A DNA stretch of 64,000 nt. Source: Calamus simplicifolius. Taxonomy: Eukaryota > Streptophyta > Magnoliopsida > Arecales > Arecaceae. Of the stretch, positions 34,901 through 46,513 are shown in pieces. How positions within the stretch are numbered: the first letter of the stretch is position 1; every line of letters begins with the position of its first letter. The notes beneath the pieces are model-generated. The model was not told the DNA's origin. It did no database searches and saw only the letters and a program-made list of their open reading frames with translations. The DNA is taken from the NCBI GenBank assembly GCA_900491605.1, contig UESW01004571.1:575968-639967 (forward strand). Reading direction: 5' to 3'. Made by a program: the position numbers and the translations under genes.

Positions 34901-37900
34901 TGGAACAACAGGAGCAGAGGTTCTCCAATCAATGTTACCATGGGTAACTTCTGCACTTACACAAGAAGAGCAGAACAAGATGATGGATACATGGAGGCAG
35001 GCAGCCAAAAACACGATGTTTAATGAGTGGCTAAATGAATGGTGGAAGGGTGCACCTGTGTCGTCACAAGATGCAACAGAATGTTCGGTTCTTTCAAAAG
35101 GTCCTTTCTTTACATGCGCTATTATGCAATTTGTATTTTCTGGAAAGTTTTGACGGTCTTAATACAAAAGTTGTACATAATCATTTTATTTTATATGTAA
35201 GTTGTTGGTTAACTCTTCCTTTGGCCTTGTAGGAACTGATTACCAAGAAAGTCTTAACCAGAGTGACCAGATGTTCAAACCTGGCTGGAAAGATATATTT
35301 CGGATGAATCAGAATGAACTTGAGGCAGAGATACGGAAGGTTTCTCGTGACCCAACACTTGATCCTCGGAGAAAGGCTTATCTCATTCAAAACCTCATGA
35401 CAAGGTTTGTTATGCTAATGATTGCATCATAAGTTTTTTTTTTTGTTCACAAGTCCTGTAATAAGTTGGAAATGATTATTGCAGTCGCTGGATAGCTGCT
35501 CAACAGAAGTTACCGCAAGCAAGAACTGAGGAAACGATGGAGGGGGGAGATGTACCTGGATGCTCTCCATCATTTCGGGATCCTGAAAAGCAAATGTTTG
35601 GCTGCGAGCACTACAAAAGAAATTGCAAACTCCTTGCTGCATGTTGCAATAAGTTGTTCACATGCAGATTCTGCCATGATAAAGTCAGTGATCATCCAAT
35701 GGATAGGTATCACTCCCATTGTCACTTAGGTCAAGTAAGAGAAGAACTCATACAACTATTCTGAAAATAAAAATTTTCTATGATGTTGTAAGATGAAAAA
35801 TTCCTATTCAGAAATATGAGGACTTGGAATTTCTGGATGAAAGTATTTAAAATATTATTTCTATAATTCAATTATAACATGTTAGTTTCTAATGGTCTTC
35901 CTGATGTTCTTCTTTAGTTGCCTGCAAAAATAATGTATGGATAGCATAGTTTAAAATAAGGAGCTAAATAATTAATCCTATCAATGTTTGTAACTCATGT
36001 TTATTAAATTTATTCTTTGATAGATTATTTTTTTATTGTAAGGATATTTGTGTTTTGGTTGGTGGTTTGAGGGGTTGGGTAATAGTTGGAGGCAAGGTCC
36101 ATCGAACCATATCGGTAGTGCATGTTGACCAGTGGTTCGATACGGTACCAATATGTACTATACTGAACCCCTGGTGAACTGAAATTAATTTGATTTGTAG
36201 ATGGTTGAAATCTGTTTTTAAATGGGTTAGGTTATTTTGATTTTGATAAATGAAAAAGCTTAGAAAACTTTCAGGGATATAATGCCAATCTTTGAGTCAC
36301 TAGATCAAAATATCAAGAGCATCTAATAACTAGTAAAATAGAATATGATGTGATTGGGTTACCAATGAAGAGTACATGAACCAAATGGAGAAGATGCTAC
36401 AAGAGATTGTTGCAATCTTGAGAGCAAAGGGGCTTCGATTGGATATCAAGTAAAATCAAAGGTAATGCGTGATCCATCATCGACTACTTTATTGAAGAAA
36501 AAGAACATGCAATGTATGAAAAATTAAAAAGCCTACCTATAAGCAGTGAAAATTATGTGCTGAACTTCCTAATTGAAATTATTTTTTTTGTTGAAATCAG
36601 TGATAGAGAAAAACAAGCATTTTCATGATTGAGGTCTGCCAGCCATCATGGGATCTCTTGGGACATCTTGGTCCGGAATTTGATGTACAAGAACCTCCAT
36701 TAGGCTCTTGCAGATCTGCTGGAGGATAGATTACTGATTTCATGCCTCAAGGGTAATAAAACATGAGTCCAAGGTATCATGGCAATCAAGCTGGTTATAC
36801 AAAATAAAGAAATGGAAATAGGAATTTTGCAAGAACTGCTTGATGCTAATTATTGACAAGGCTAGACAAACTGTTTGATGGATTTTGCATGACATTGGAA
36901 GTATTTGATATGCTAGTGAAAGAGGGACATTGAACTTTACTTTCTTGATATATATAGACTTAACTATATTGGTTGTGGTCATTGGGACAGCAAAGGTCCA
37001 ACTTGCCATTGCAAAGCCAAGGGTGGTTGCAGGTATGTGGTATGTCCGATTTACTGGCTGGGTTTTAAGCAGATAGGGAAGGTTAGGTTAGCTATGCAAG
37101 AAGAGATGAAAATACTTACCAAGAGTCCATCCTTTTCATGACTACAAGCAATCTTTTTTCATCAAATCCCATTGTCATCAACACTAGTTCTATGAGTTAT
37201 CCCAGTCAGTAAGGGTGTAGGAGTTTGAAGAGGTGATGACAATGAGATATTAGGCTATCCCTCCACTTGACATTTAGAATGACAGCAAGTTTTTGAATTT
37301 ACGCTATTGAGAAAACTTGTTAGTTGGCATTGCAAATCAAGAATAAAAAGGCATGGCAGCACCAGAAAGACACCTTTCAAACCTTGCAACTCCTTTTCCT
37401 TGATGACAACTATTCAACAAGCTAGTGGTTCAATTAGCAGGCTAGATCATTAGAGGCTAGAAAGTTTCCACTGAAGCTTGGCATGCCTTGACTGTGTGAG
37501 ACAAGGCATAAAGGCAGTTTACGTCCAACTCGGTTAGTGATTATAGTTGGAGAGTTTGACAAGTAGGGGTTGGGACATGTGGCAATGCTTTGAGATGGCT
37601 GATCAAGGGAACACTAGTGGCATAACTTTTCACACCAAGGTTGCGTTATGGACAATACTAGGAGGGGACCGCGCTGTGCGGTGGGAAAATATAGTTGATA
37701 GAAGATAGCATGCGTGCATATATATATATATATATATTAAAAAACATACCGTTGCTGTTGAAGAAAAACCCATAGAAATGAAGAACTTGTTGATTTAGAT
37801 TTTAACTATGCTCTTTTACTTTAGTGAAGTTACCTTGCTAAGAAATTATCTTACTAATATCTTTCACCAGCACATCTTTTTATCTAACCACATGTCTTCT

Positions 37901-40900
37901 TATTCCTTTCTTTTTCATCAGCTTGAGACAGGTGTTGGCTGGAGGGTTCTATTTTCCATCATGTGGGACATGTAGCTCAAATTACACAAATAAAATGATT
38001 AGAATTAATAATAATTATTAATAGACAATAAAAAAAATTAAGGGAGGAAATCAGAAATTAGATTTAAAAAATAAATGGACCTTCCTAGCATTGATCCCTC
38101 CCTATCGACTATCTCCTCCATCGAAACCATCTTGAAGGTCGCAAATCCAAAGTCTAATCACTCAAAAAACTAACTAAAACCCATTAGATTTAATATCAAA
38201 AATCCTAAGTAGCAACGTGATGGCAGAAGCAACGTGACAACAGAATCAAAGAGGAGTTTAGGAGGAAGAGACCGTTGAGGGTCTCATTGGCAGTGAGGCA
38301 TCAAAGAGGAGTTTAGGAGGAAGAGACCGTTGAGGGTCTCATTGGCAGTGAGGCTGCGCTTGAGTCTAATTTGGAAGAATGGAGAAAAAGGAGAGTAAAA
38401 GACGGAAAGAGGCTTCAAGAGAGAGAAAAAAAAGTGAATTGTTGGGAGAGGAGTCCTTGGAGTGCCCTAACATCCGAGAAAAGAAAATTTATTTAAATTT
38501 TCATTTTATCCTTGAGATTTTGTTCTTTTTCTTTCCATGTCTGAGATCATGCTTTAGTTTTAAAGAAAATCTATTTAATTTTCCATTTTCACCTTGAGCT
38601 TTTTCTTTTTCTTTTTCCTCCCCATATCCAAGGTACTTCTTTAGTATAGAATACTTTCCCATGTTACCCTTATACTTTTTCTTTTTTCTTTCCCATATCC
38701 AAGTTCTAGTATAGAGTATTTTCATTTTATCCTTATGTTTTTTCTTTTCTTTCCTATATCCAAGGTCCAGCTTTGGTGTAGAGTACTTTCTCATTTTATC
38801 CTTATGTTCTTTCTGTTTTCTTTCCCATATCCAAGGTCTCGCTTTAGTGTAGAGTAATAATTGCTCTATGGTGATCAGCACTGTGAGCATGACGAACCTT
38901 GTGTCTGAAGGCTGTTATTAAAATGTCTTTGGGAGACCAAGGTATTGCAGTGTTATATCTCATTTTGCAGGCTGATCATGTTTCCAACTGCAATTTACTA
39001 TCAGAAAGTTTTTGGGCAATAATGTTTGGTTTGTAATGCCAATACTGCAACAACAAAGTTGTGATTTGAGGCAACTACTATGCTCTCTCTCATAGTGGGT
39101 GAGATCACCTTTGAACTGAAGGAAGAGACAAGCTTCCAACAAATTTGTCAGAGCAAATTTCCTTTAATTGAGGGAAAAGGGATGAAACATTTTGTGTATT
39201 AGAATTTTTGGAAAAATGGGTGGTTGTCTGGAGTGTCATAGACCTTACTTTATTTTATTTTATGTTATATCTTTTGGGGTTCGGGTTGGGCTTTGTATTT
39301 CTCAACCAATACGTGGTTAGAAATCAAGATTAGGTCCCATTATGGTATCTTTTTGTCCTGTTTTTGGTGGTTATGGGGCTGTAATTTCTTGATGCTAGCA
39401 AGGAAATGGCTGGCCATTCTATAGGCCCATAGTCGCTGAGAAAGGAAGTGAGTTGTGCATCCTCATATTATCTTTCTCCACATTTTTCTTTTCTTTTTTT
39501 TTAAAAGGAGTTTTGGTGGTGGGGGTTGGTAGGGGCACACATTTTCATCTTCCAGAAGAAAGAAGAGATGACAGCAGATACGAAGGATAAAAGGAATAGA
39601 CAAAATGGGGAAGGAAAGTGAAAGAGAAGGATCTAGTCTCATGCTCTAATCACTAGCCGCCCATCTCCATCTCATGTTGGGATCTTAGAAGTCTGTTTTA
39701 CTTCCTCATTTTTTGGATCTGGATGACAACATTGGGTGTGTGATGATCATAGAGTATATTGTGAAGTTCTTCAGGGCTATAATGGAGTAGAAATAAAGGT
39801 TTCTGTCAAGGTTTTACATCTCGATGCTAGTACCCTACCAGCAAGGTATGACATGATGTCACAGAAGAGATGCATAGTAGGAACAATGCCTATACCATCT
39901 GTCAAAAAATTCCCTTCAATTTATTGGTGAATAATTATTGATAAGTTTGAGTTACCTGTAACATTGATATTTTTCAATTAATTGATGATACCATATTTTA
40001 GTATGTTTGAACAGGAATGTAATACAGTCATAAGTGATAAGAGAGAATGTTATGGTTCATAATATGCCTGACTTTATGATTGCATTTTCTGCAGAAAAGC
40101 AACGACTGAAATGATGTGTATGCGTTGTCTTGCGGTTCAGCCAGTTGGCCCAACTTGCAAGAACCCCTCCTGTGATGGATTCCCAATGGCCAAGTATTAT
40201 TGCAATATCTGCAAATTTTTTGATGATGAAAGGTACTTTCAAAGCTTGACTACCGTTCTCAGGTATCATCTATTGGCATCAAATGTGCATGTTGATGATA
40301 CATCTTGAACTGATCTTTTTTAATTATGGTACAACTATTGCAATTTTTATGAGTCCTTTTAGATTGCATATCGCATGGTCTCTTTAATTTTCCATATTCA
40401 TATTGAAAATTAGAATTTGTGTTTCTCTATATTATGGTTGATAGCCTGATAAATGCTAGGGAATTCCTCTACTTTAGTTGGTCGATTTGCAATTTGTTCC
40501 ACATAGATGATGATTATCTTTTTTTGAATAACTGAATGATATACCTTCTGCATGTCTTCCAGTCTGTAGTGTAACCAACAGGTCACATTAATGCAATGCA
40601 GAGCTTAAGATAATGGAGTCAAGGAGAAAGTTCCTGTACATAGCTATTGTTAACTTTTGCTTGTAGAGAACAACAGTAATGAATTTAAGCTTCTTAAAAA
40701 TGTTTCCAAGCCATTGGACAAACTTGATGGCATCAAAAGTGATTGGTTCAAATTTATTTTGTTCTTAGAACTTCTTAGATGAAATTGCTCTGTTTTACGT
40801 GTCCAGTTTATGGACCAACCAGCTAACAAATGCGTCACTTTTTTCAAGATCACAAAAAATTCTAAATCAGTCTATGTTAGTAAGAATGGTTTGGGTGAGG

Positions 40901-43900
40901 TTTCTATTACATAAACTTGGGTAGATTTGTTAGGTGCGGATGTATGTCTAAGCATTAGCTGGTTCCAGTGTCTAGGAATTTTTTTCTTGTAAACCTTTAC
41001 CTAGTTTCACTTCCCATTTAAAGTGTCTTGTTAATATTATGTTAGAATGGTGACTTGAATTTTTTTGTTTTTCTTGTAAAAGCTTGAGGATTGTATCCAA
41101 GTTTGGTTGTTTGAATTTTAATTTCTGCCTCAGATATGATGGTCGCTCCAAGATTAGCAGATCTTTGGAGGCGTCTCCCTTGTTGTTTGAGAATTTATTT
41201 GGCATCAATGCAGCTTTTTAAGCTGCACTGTTGCTAATGCTAGGTCATCTATACCTTAAAAACTCTTTCAGGAGGTTGATATTTAGAGACTTTTTCAGAG
41301 TCATCACTATTAGCAGTGTCCTTCCAAAAGAAGAATATGCATGTAATGTTGAGTTTCTAAATTGCAATCTTTTGTTCCAGGACTGTGTATCACTGTCCAT
41401 TTTGCAACTTGTGTCGTGTTGGAAAAGGACTTGGCATCGACTTCTTTCACTGCATGAAGTGCAATTGTTGCTTGGGAATGAAATTAGTTGAAAAACACAA
41501 GTGTCGGGAGAAAGGACTGGAGACAAACTGTCCCATATGTTGTGATTTTTTATTTACATCAAGTGCAGCAGTGAGAGCTCTACCCTGTGGCCATTTCATG
41601 CACTCAGCATGTTTTCAGGTCTATCATTCTCAGTCCTGCTAAACTTCTCTTAGGACAAGAAATTGTTCTCATTCTGTGTGTGCATGTCTCTCTTTTCATA
41701 TTAAAATTATTATGAAATTGATTGCTAATCAGGCTTTCCCAATTTCTATGCAGGCATACACTTGCAGTCATTACACGTGTCCGATATGTAGCAAATCCTT
41801 GGGAGATATGGCAGTAAGATATCATTATTTCTTATATCTTATTCAGGAAAAGCATAGTTACTTTATGTCTTAGTAGTTTTAATTTTTAAAGGCTTTGTCT
41901 TATATTGGATGGATTGTGAGGAAATGCTTGTATTGTTTTTTCATGTTTAGATGTCCATGGTAAATCAGTAAAATGGGCTTATATGATGGATAGCAAATTT
42001 GTGTAGTTGTTTCTCTTACTTTTCTGACACATCAAGGCAGGAGGAAATTTAGTCATTTTCTTAGACTTGGTGTTTAGTTGCTTTTTCAGTTTTCTGGTGC
42101 CTTGAACTTCTAATCACTTTTCTGACACATCAAGGTGGGACATTTAGTCAAATTTGCTATAATCGATAGCAAATTTGTGTAGTTGCATCTTGCACTTTTC
42201 CGACACATCTATCCGAGTTATACCTTATAACAATAATTATAACATAATCAACATTTGTTAACATTATTAATATCTATTTCAGGCTCACCCAAAACTCACA
42301 TCAAACAATCAGCTTGAACCAGTTCACGCATACGGGCCCACACAATGGTGGGTTATATATGTGGTTTGCAATATCAAGGAGGCTGTGTATGCAGCCATAC
42401 TAGTGGACCTTATTTTTGGTCCAGCGTACATATGACTGTATATAGGCAACACAGTGTGGACTGCACATGCATATGTGGGTGCATAAGCAGTAGTATGTGC
42501 TGCATTTTAGAATGGTAGTCAAATTGTATCCATTTTTTTAAGAACATTTTGAAAAATAATTGACGAAGAGATCAAGAGGCTGTTTTAATTCTAAAAATTG
42601 TGATGCAGCATATCTTGACAGGTTTTATGTGCCTTTATTGGAATCTTTCTTTTGCCCCTTTAGTTCTTTATGGTCATTACTTGAGGTCTTTCATTTTGGT
42701 GGAGTTGTAGTGTCTTGGTTTTATAATTATTGATCTCATTCACAAAATAGAAGTGAAGATGAGGAAATGGTGTTGTATTGTTTCATTGCCAGGAAAAAAA
42801 GAAGGTTTTTTTTTTTTTTTTGGGTGGGGGGAGGGCATCTAGATTGCCTATGTTGGATGGTAGGCCATTCTTAATGATTTTCCTATCGCTAATTGGTGTG
42901 TGGGCATATGAGAAAGCTAACTGGATGGGGAAATTTGTTAACTGTTTCTTCTTTTATCTTCCATAGACATGGGATGACTTGTTTCTCCTTCATGCTGATT
43001 GATTGCCTTGCTGTGCTTATTCTTTGTCGTGCACTGGGGTGCTAAAACCATTACTATCCTCAATTTTTACTTCTTGCTGGTCAGCAACTTTCTGACTATT
43101 TCTTTACATAATCCATTTAAGAACTCAAATAAACCTTGACATCATGATATTTGAGACCCGAACTACCCTCCATTTGTTTTTTCCATTATTATTTTGATCT
43201 TGATAGTTCCTCATTAATTGATCCTACATGCTGCTAGGAATTTTTGGACTACCCACAATCTAATCATTAATTTCAATAGGAAACTCTTTAAATCCCTCAA
43301 TGCGCCAATCAAGTTTGCCTGGGGAGGCCTAGAATAATGATTAATGACTTTTGATCTTATCTCTAAATTCAACCATCACACATTCAATCCACATCACTAC
43401 TCTAGTCAAGTTCGTGGCAAATGGTGTTCAGTTAAACAATTATATCATGGCAGATGGTAGACAAACTCACCTGCTGGTGTCTTCCTTGGTCTTAGAATTG
43501 TATTACTTGTCAAACCCAGGCTAATTTTAATTGGTGAGTGGTTAAATTCAAGTTTTTCTTGTTTTGTGGTCTACATGGCATCTTCAACTTCATGCAAAAC
43601 AGAATGCTTTTATTGGACATTTCATCATCGCTACATTGTCGTTCATGTGTTGTAGAGAAACAAAGTTGAACATCATTTCCTGGAGTTAGGGCATCAAGCA
43701 TTTTCCTTTGCCTGTAATCTATTACATGAGCTTTCATACAAACTGCTTCAGATTCTCACCCCCTGCCCCTTCATTTTTCATTCTGTTTTAACTGCGTAAA
43801 GAAAATAACCAGTCTACATAAATGCAAGTGCCAGAATCCAGCTAGTAGAAATCAATTACAGGATGCGCTAACTCAAATTATAAATCTGGCATTCATATTC

Positions 43901-44243
43901 CCCCTTTTTTCTTTCTTTGGTGGTAATTGAGATAAAAAATATTTGCACATTTATTCAGGTTTATTTTGGCATGCTTGATGCATTGTTGGCTGCTGAAGAG
44001 CTTCCGGAAGAGTACAAAGAAAGATGTCAGGTATGTTTTCATCACAGTATTTCTATTGCTTTCATGAAAGGTAATTAACAGTGGCTAAACAATTACAATT
44101 TGTATCAGGATATACTTTGCAATGACTGTGATAAAAAGGGGATGTCACGCTTCCACTGGCTATACCACAAGTGCAGCTTTTGTGGTTCATATAATACCAG
44201 AGTAATCAAGGGTGATTCTTCCACTTGCTCTATTTCCAATTAG
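22921..44243 (+). CDS. BTS: BRUTUS/HRZ-type hemerythrin RING E3 ubiquitin ligase
   Basis: Fourteen coding exons with GT-AG borders and consistent phase give 1250 residues, close to Arabidopsis BTS: 22921-23223, 26505-26711, 31410-31604, 31696-32057, 33252-33477, 33561-33729, 33847-35100, 35233-35404, 35485-35706, 40095-40232, 41381-41618, 41754-41813, 43959-44030, 44109-44243. Three hemerythrin domains lie at about 45-200, 300-440 and 655-800. A CHY/CTCHY zinc finger (about 1002-1125, GCEHYKRNC), a RING-H2 (1133-1174, CPIC...CGHFMH...CPIC) and a C-terminal zinc ribbon (about 1183-1240) follow. BTS/HRZ proteins bind iron through hemerythrin domains and ubiquitinate iron-response bHLH factors, mainly in the nucleus. 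RING and zinc-ribbon Cys/His residues look intact. The usual first His of hemerythrin domain 1 is Gln53. The start is the first in-frame ATG after a short upstream ORF. Exon choice rests on family conservation, not transcripts. Confidence 0.93.
23224..26504 (+). other. Intron 1 of the BRUTUS-like gene
   Basis: The 3281-bp intron is bordered by GTACCG and ATAG. It is T-rich and non-coding, with a long T-run followed by G-runs at 26209-26284. No intact mobile element was recognised. Confidence 0.8.
26209..26284 (+). repeat. Poly(T) followed by poly(G) tract in intron 1
   Basis: About 50 T-rich bases lead into 16 G, one C and 7 G on the coding strand. Such tracts are low-complexity and error-prone; the G-runs could fold as G-quadruplex in the transcript. 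Confidence 0.8.
26712..31409 (+). other. Intron 2 of the BRUTUS-like gene
   Basis: At 4698 bp it is the longest intron. It contains a short (TG)n near 26992-27005, a T/G tract at 27970-28008 and a T-run near 30331-30348. No open frame or domain was recognised, and the small ORFs look random. Confidence 0.8.
27970..28008 (+). repeat. Poly(T)-poly(G) tract in intron 2
   Basis: Nineteen T are followed by 15 G, one C and 4 G on the coding strand, the same arrangement as in intron 1. Confidence 0.8.
32058..33251 (+). other. Intron 4 of the BRUTUS-like gene, with a diverged repeat pair
   Basis: The 1194-bp intron holds two related stretches (about 32490-32655 and 32850-33000). They share TTAATTGGT...GAACTTGAGTT-like blocks and an end TTAGGGTATTA. 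They look like old copies of one dispersed repeat; the family was not recognised. Confidence 0.55.
38245..38354 (+). repeat. 55-bp perfect tandem duplication in intron 9
   Basis: The block starting ATCAAAGAGGAGTTTAGGAG occurs at 38245 and again at 38300 without visible change, which suggests a recent duplication. Confidence 0.85.
38490..38855 (+). repeat. ~70-bp T-rich minisatellite in intron 9, about five units
   Basis: Units share TTTCATTTTATCCTTATG, then a T/C-rich run, CCCATATCCAAGGT and CTTTAGTGTAGAGTA. They start near 38495, 38571, 38650, 38717 and 38786. Unit similarity rises towards the 3' end. Confidence 0.75.
40233..41380 (+). other. Intron 10 of the BRUTUS-like gene
   Basis: The 1148-bp intron lies between the CHY and CTCHY-coding exons. 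I see nothing recognisable in it. Confidence 0.8.
41814..43958 (+). other. Intron 12 of the BRUTUS-like gene
   Basis: The 2145-bp intron contains a T16-G-rich tract at 42806-42833 and two similar stretches, each with ACTTTTCTGACACATCAAGG, near 42019 and 42116. There is no coding signal. Confidence 0.75.
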
Positions 44244-44405
44244 TAGGGGGATTGCCTTGCTTCTCTTTGATTTTTTTTTTTTTTTTGTATATAATATTCT
44301 TACACCAACTACACGTAACTTTGGCTGTACGTCGCACTAGCTCATCGCCAATTCATTTTTTACACAAATTTAGAGAATCCAGTGGCTCTCCCCAACAATC
44401 AGATC

Positions 44406-44441
44406 AATAAACATCCGGTTTTTCACAATAAGATCAATAAA
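44406..44441 (+). terminator. Candidate polyadenylation signals of the BRUTUS-like gene
   Basis: AATAAA occurs at 44406-44411 and 44436-44441, both in the context AGATCAATAAAC, 163-198 bp after the stop codon. The distance fits a plant 3' UTR. Confidence 0.45.
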
Positions 44442-45180
44442 CCAAATTTATTACTCAACATTGAGCTTAACCACTGGCCAACCGAACAGGCAATGGGACA
44501 AGTTTTCTTTTATTAAAAAAAAAAAATTTCTGCATTTGTTAGTTCAGGACGTCGCGAATCTAGCTTGCTGTCTGGTAGGGCTGTCAAATGAGCTGAGCAG
44601 CTCAAGGTTGGCTGGAGCTCAGCTCAAATAAATCTCGAATCAAGCTTCCGCTAAACAAATCAAGTTGGAAGTAACAAAACAATATCAAAATTAGTTTTCC
44701 AATCAAGTTAAAATTTGGTCTGGTTGCTTGTATTTTATATGATCTTGAATGGTTCTTGATTTAATCTTGAATTTATCTCTGCTTAAGCAGTCTGTACAAA
44801 GGCATCCTAGACTTTGCTGATGCTGCACATGACACGAATGATGGCATGTATCCTGATGCATCTCTATTGTTGATAGAGAGAACAATAAAAATTCAACTTG
44901 ATCCCATGCTTTCGTTCAAAAAATTCGAGCATGCGGAGTTGTCGTCATTATCTGCCGATGAATGAGGCAATATTGTCATGTAACACTCGATGAACAACCA
45001 TGGCTGAAGAATGGCTACGAAAGTATTGCACATGCATGAAAAAAGGCTCGATAAGATCATCAGTTGGATGAGCTCTTAGGCCTTGCTCGGATGTGCGCGT
45101 TGGTTGTCCGTGGATAAACCCGCTCTTTTGTGAACATAATAAGTGGGGGTTGGAAGGAAGCTGGAGATACGAGAGTTCCT
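44442..45180. other. Intergenic region after the BRUTUS-like gene
   Basis: It is non-coding. A piece at about 44573-44660 starts TAGGGCTGTCAAATGAGC and has repeated GAGCTCAGCTC words, which recalls the end of a hAT-type MITE. A matching other end was not found. Confidence 0.45.
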
Positions 45181-45183
45181 TTA

Positions 45184-45476
45184 GGTAGTGTTTGATAGCT
45201 TTTTGGCTATCTCTAGATAAATGTACAGGATAGCATTTATCCAGGGGATAGCTGAGGGGATAAGTATCTTTTTAAAATTACCACTCTGTCATTAAGGGAT
45301 AACTTTAGTTATTCCGGGTTTCCTAGGGAATAAGTCTAGGGGATAACCCATGGTTAAACATGAGTTATCCTCTCTGGTTAAACTTTTTCAGAGATAACTC
45401 CTGCAACTATAGCTTTTGGGGATAAGAGGGGATATCTGTGGAATATCCCTTCTTATCCCATGTATCAAACAGTCCC
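45184..45476. mobile_element. Tourist-like (PIF/Harbinger) MITE
   Basis: The 293-bp non-coding element has ends GGTAGTGTTTGATA and, on the other strand, GGGACTGTTTGATA. It is flanked by TTA on both sides (45181-45183 and 45477-45479), the target duplication of PIF/Harbinger elements. Inside, GGGATAAG/CTTATCCC-type words are repeated in both orientations. Confidence 0.8.
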
Positions 45477-45674
45477 TTAATCAGGAAAAAACTCCCTCTC
45501 CCGTGGCTTTCTCCAGCTGACCTCTTCCCCGCTTCCACCTAGCACATTTAGTGGATGTCCTTCCAGGGTATCCAAACAGGTCTTTGAAGTCCAGGGCTGA
45601 CCTGGGTGATTGGATGGACAATGCTCCAGAACACCAGGCTAACGCCAAGTTTGGGGTGGGATAACCATAGCATG

Positions 45675-46513
45675 TGTTGACGCTCATTCATCGGAACTGG
45701 GCGTCAGAAAGAAACTCCGTCTACTAGTGCAATTTTTTCTGAAGCGAATGGCCTGTAAGAAGTTTCGGAACCAGAGAAAGCTATGGTGGGGATCCTCCGA
45801 TGATCAAGTTAGCAATCGAGGTCACAACAGAGGAGGAGCTCAAAGAGGCTCCCTTCGAAGAGAAGAAGGCTCTGAGGTTCGGAATATATTTCTCTGTGGC
45901 AAAGTGTGTAAGCGAATGTACCTTTATTTTGGATTCTCTTACCCCTTTTATAGGCTTTCGATATCTATTTGGGGATTAGCCACATGGAGTTCCACGAAAA
46001 GAAATGTCTTATGGGCACGTGGCGATTATGTGAACAAGAGCTGGTCGGTGAGCCTGGTCCCATCGAATGCATGGGCGTGGCAGTTAGTGGGCTTGGTCCC
46101 ATCAACGAAGTGGGTCAGGTGGTAGATGGACCTGGCTGCATCAGACGACGCAGGTCAAGCGGTAGGTGGGCCTGGCTGTATCAGGTGGTACGGATCGGGC
46201 GGTAGGTGGGCCTGGCAAGAGCCGCTGGGGACCGACTTGGAGGAGTCGGAGCCGACTTGGAGACCGACTTGGAAGAGTCGGGGCCGCTGGGAACCAACTT
46301 GGAGGAGTCGGGACCGACTTGAAGACCGACATAGAAGAGTCGGGGCCGCTGGGGGTCGAGTTGGAGGAGGTGAGGCCGATGGGGGCCGACTTGGAGGAGT
46401 CGGGGCCGCTGGGGACTGACTTGGAGGAGTTAGGGCCGACTTGGAGGAGTCGGGGCCGTTGGGGGCCGACTTGGAGGAGTCGGAGCCGATTTGGAGGAGT
46501 CAGGGGCATCTTC
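45675..46513 (-). repeat. 3' LTR of the minus-strand gypsy element, start missing
   Basis: It matches the right LTR from its outer end through the GC-rich GACTTGGAGGAGTCGGGGCC repeats. It then runs directly into the 142-bp array. The terminal ~110 bp of the other LTR are not found here. Confidence 0.75.

Larger units (their letters stand above)
35707..40094 (+). other. Intron 9 of the BRUTUS-like gene
   Basis: The 4388-bp intron holds possible decayed mobile DNA (about 36340-37680) without a recognisable domain. It also holds an (AT)n run (about 37718-37737), a 55-bp tandem duplication and a T-rich minisatellite. The rest is featureless. Confidence 0.7.

Noticed and set aside
33819..35153. 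A 444-codon open frame that could be taken as a separate gene
   Set aside because: It is the large exon 7 of the BRUTUS-like gene: phases, splice borders and the third hemerythrin domain fit the family, and the bases before 33847 and after 35100 are intron.
36340..37680. Possible retroelement gag-like remnant in intron 9
   Set aside because: The translation shows frequent stops and no motif I can name, so it is only mentioned with the intron.
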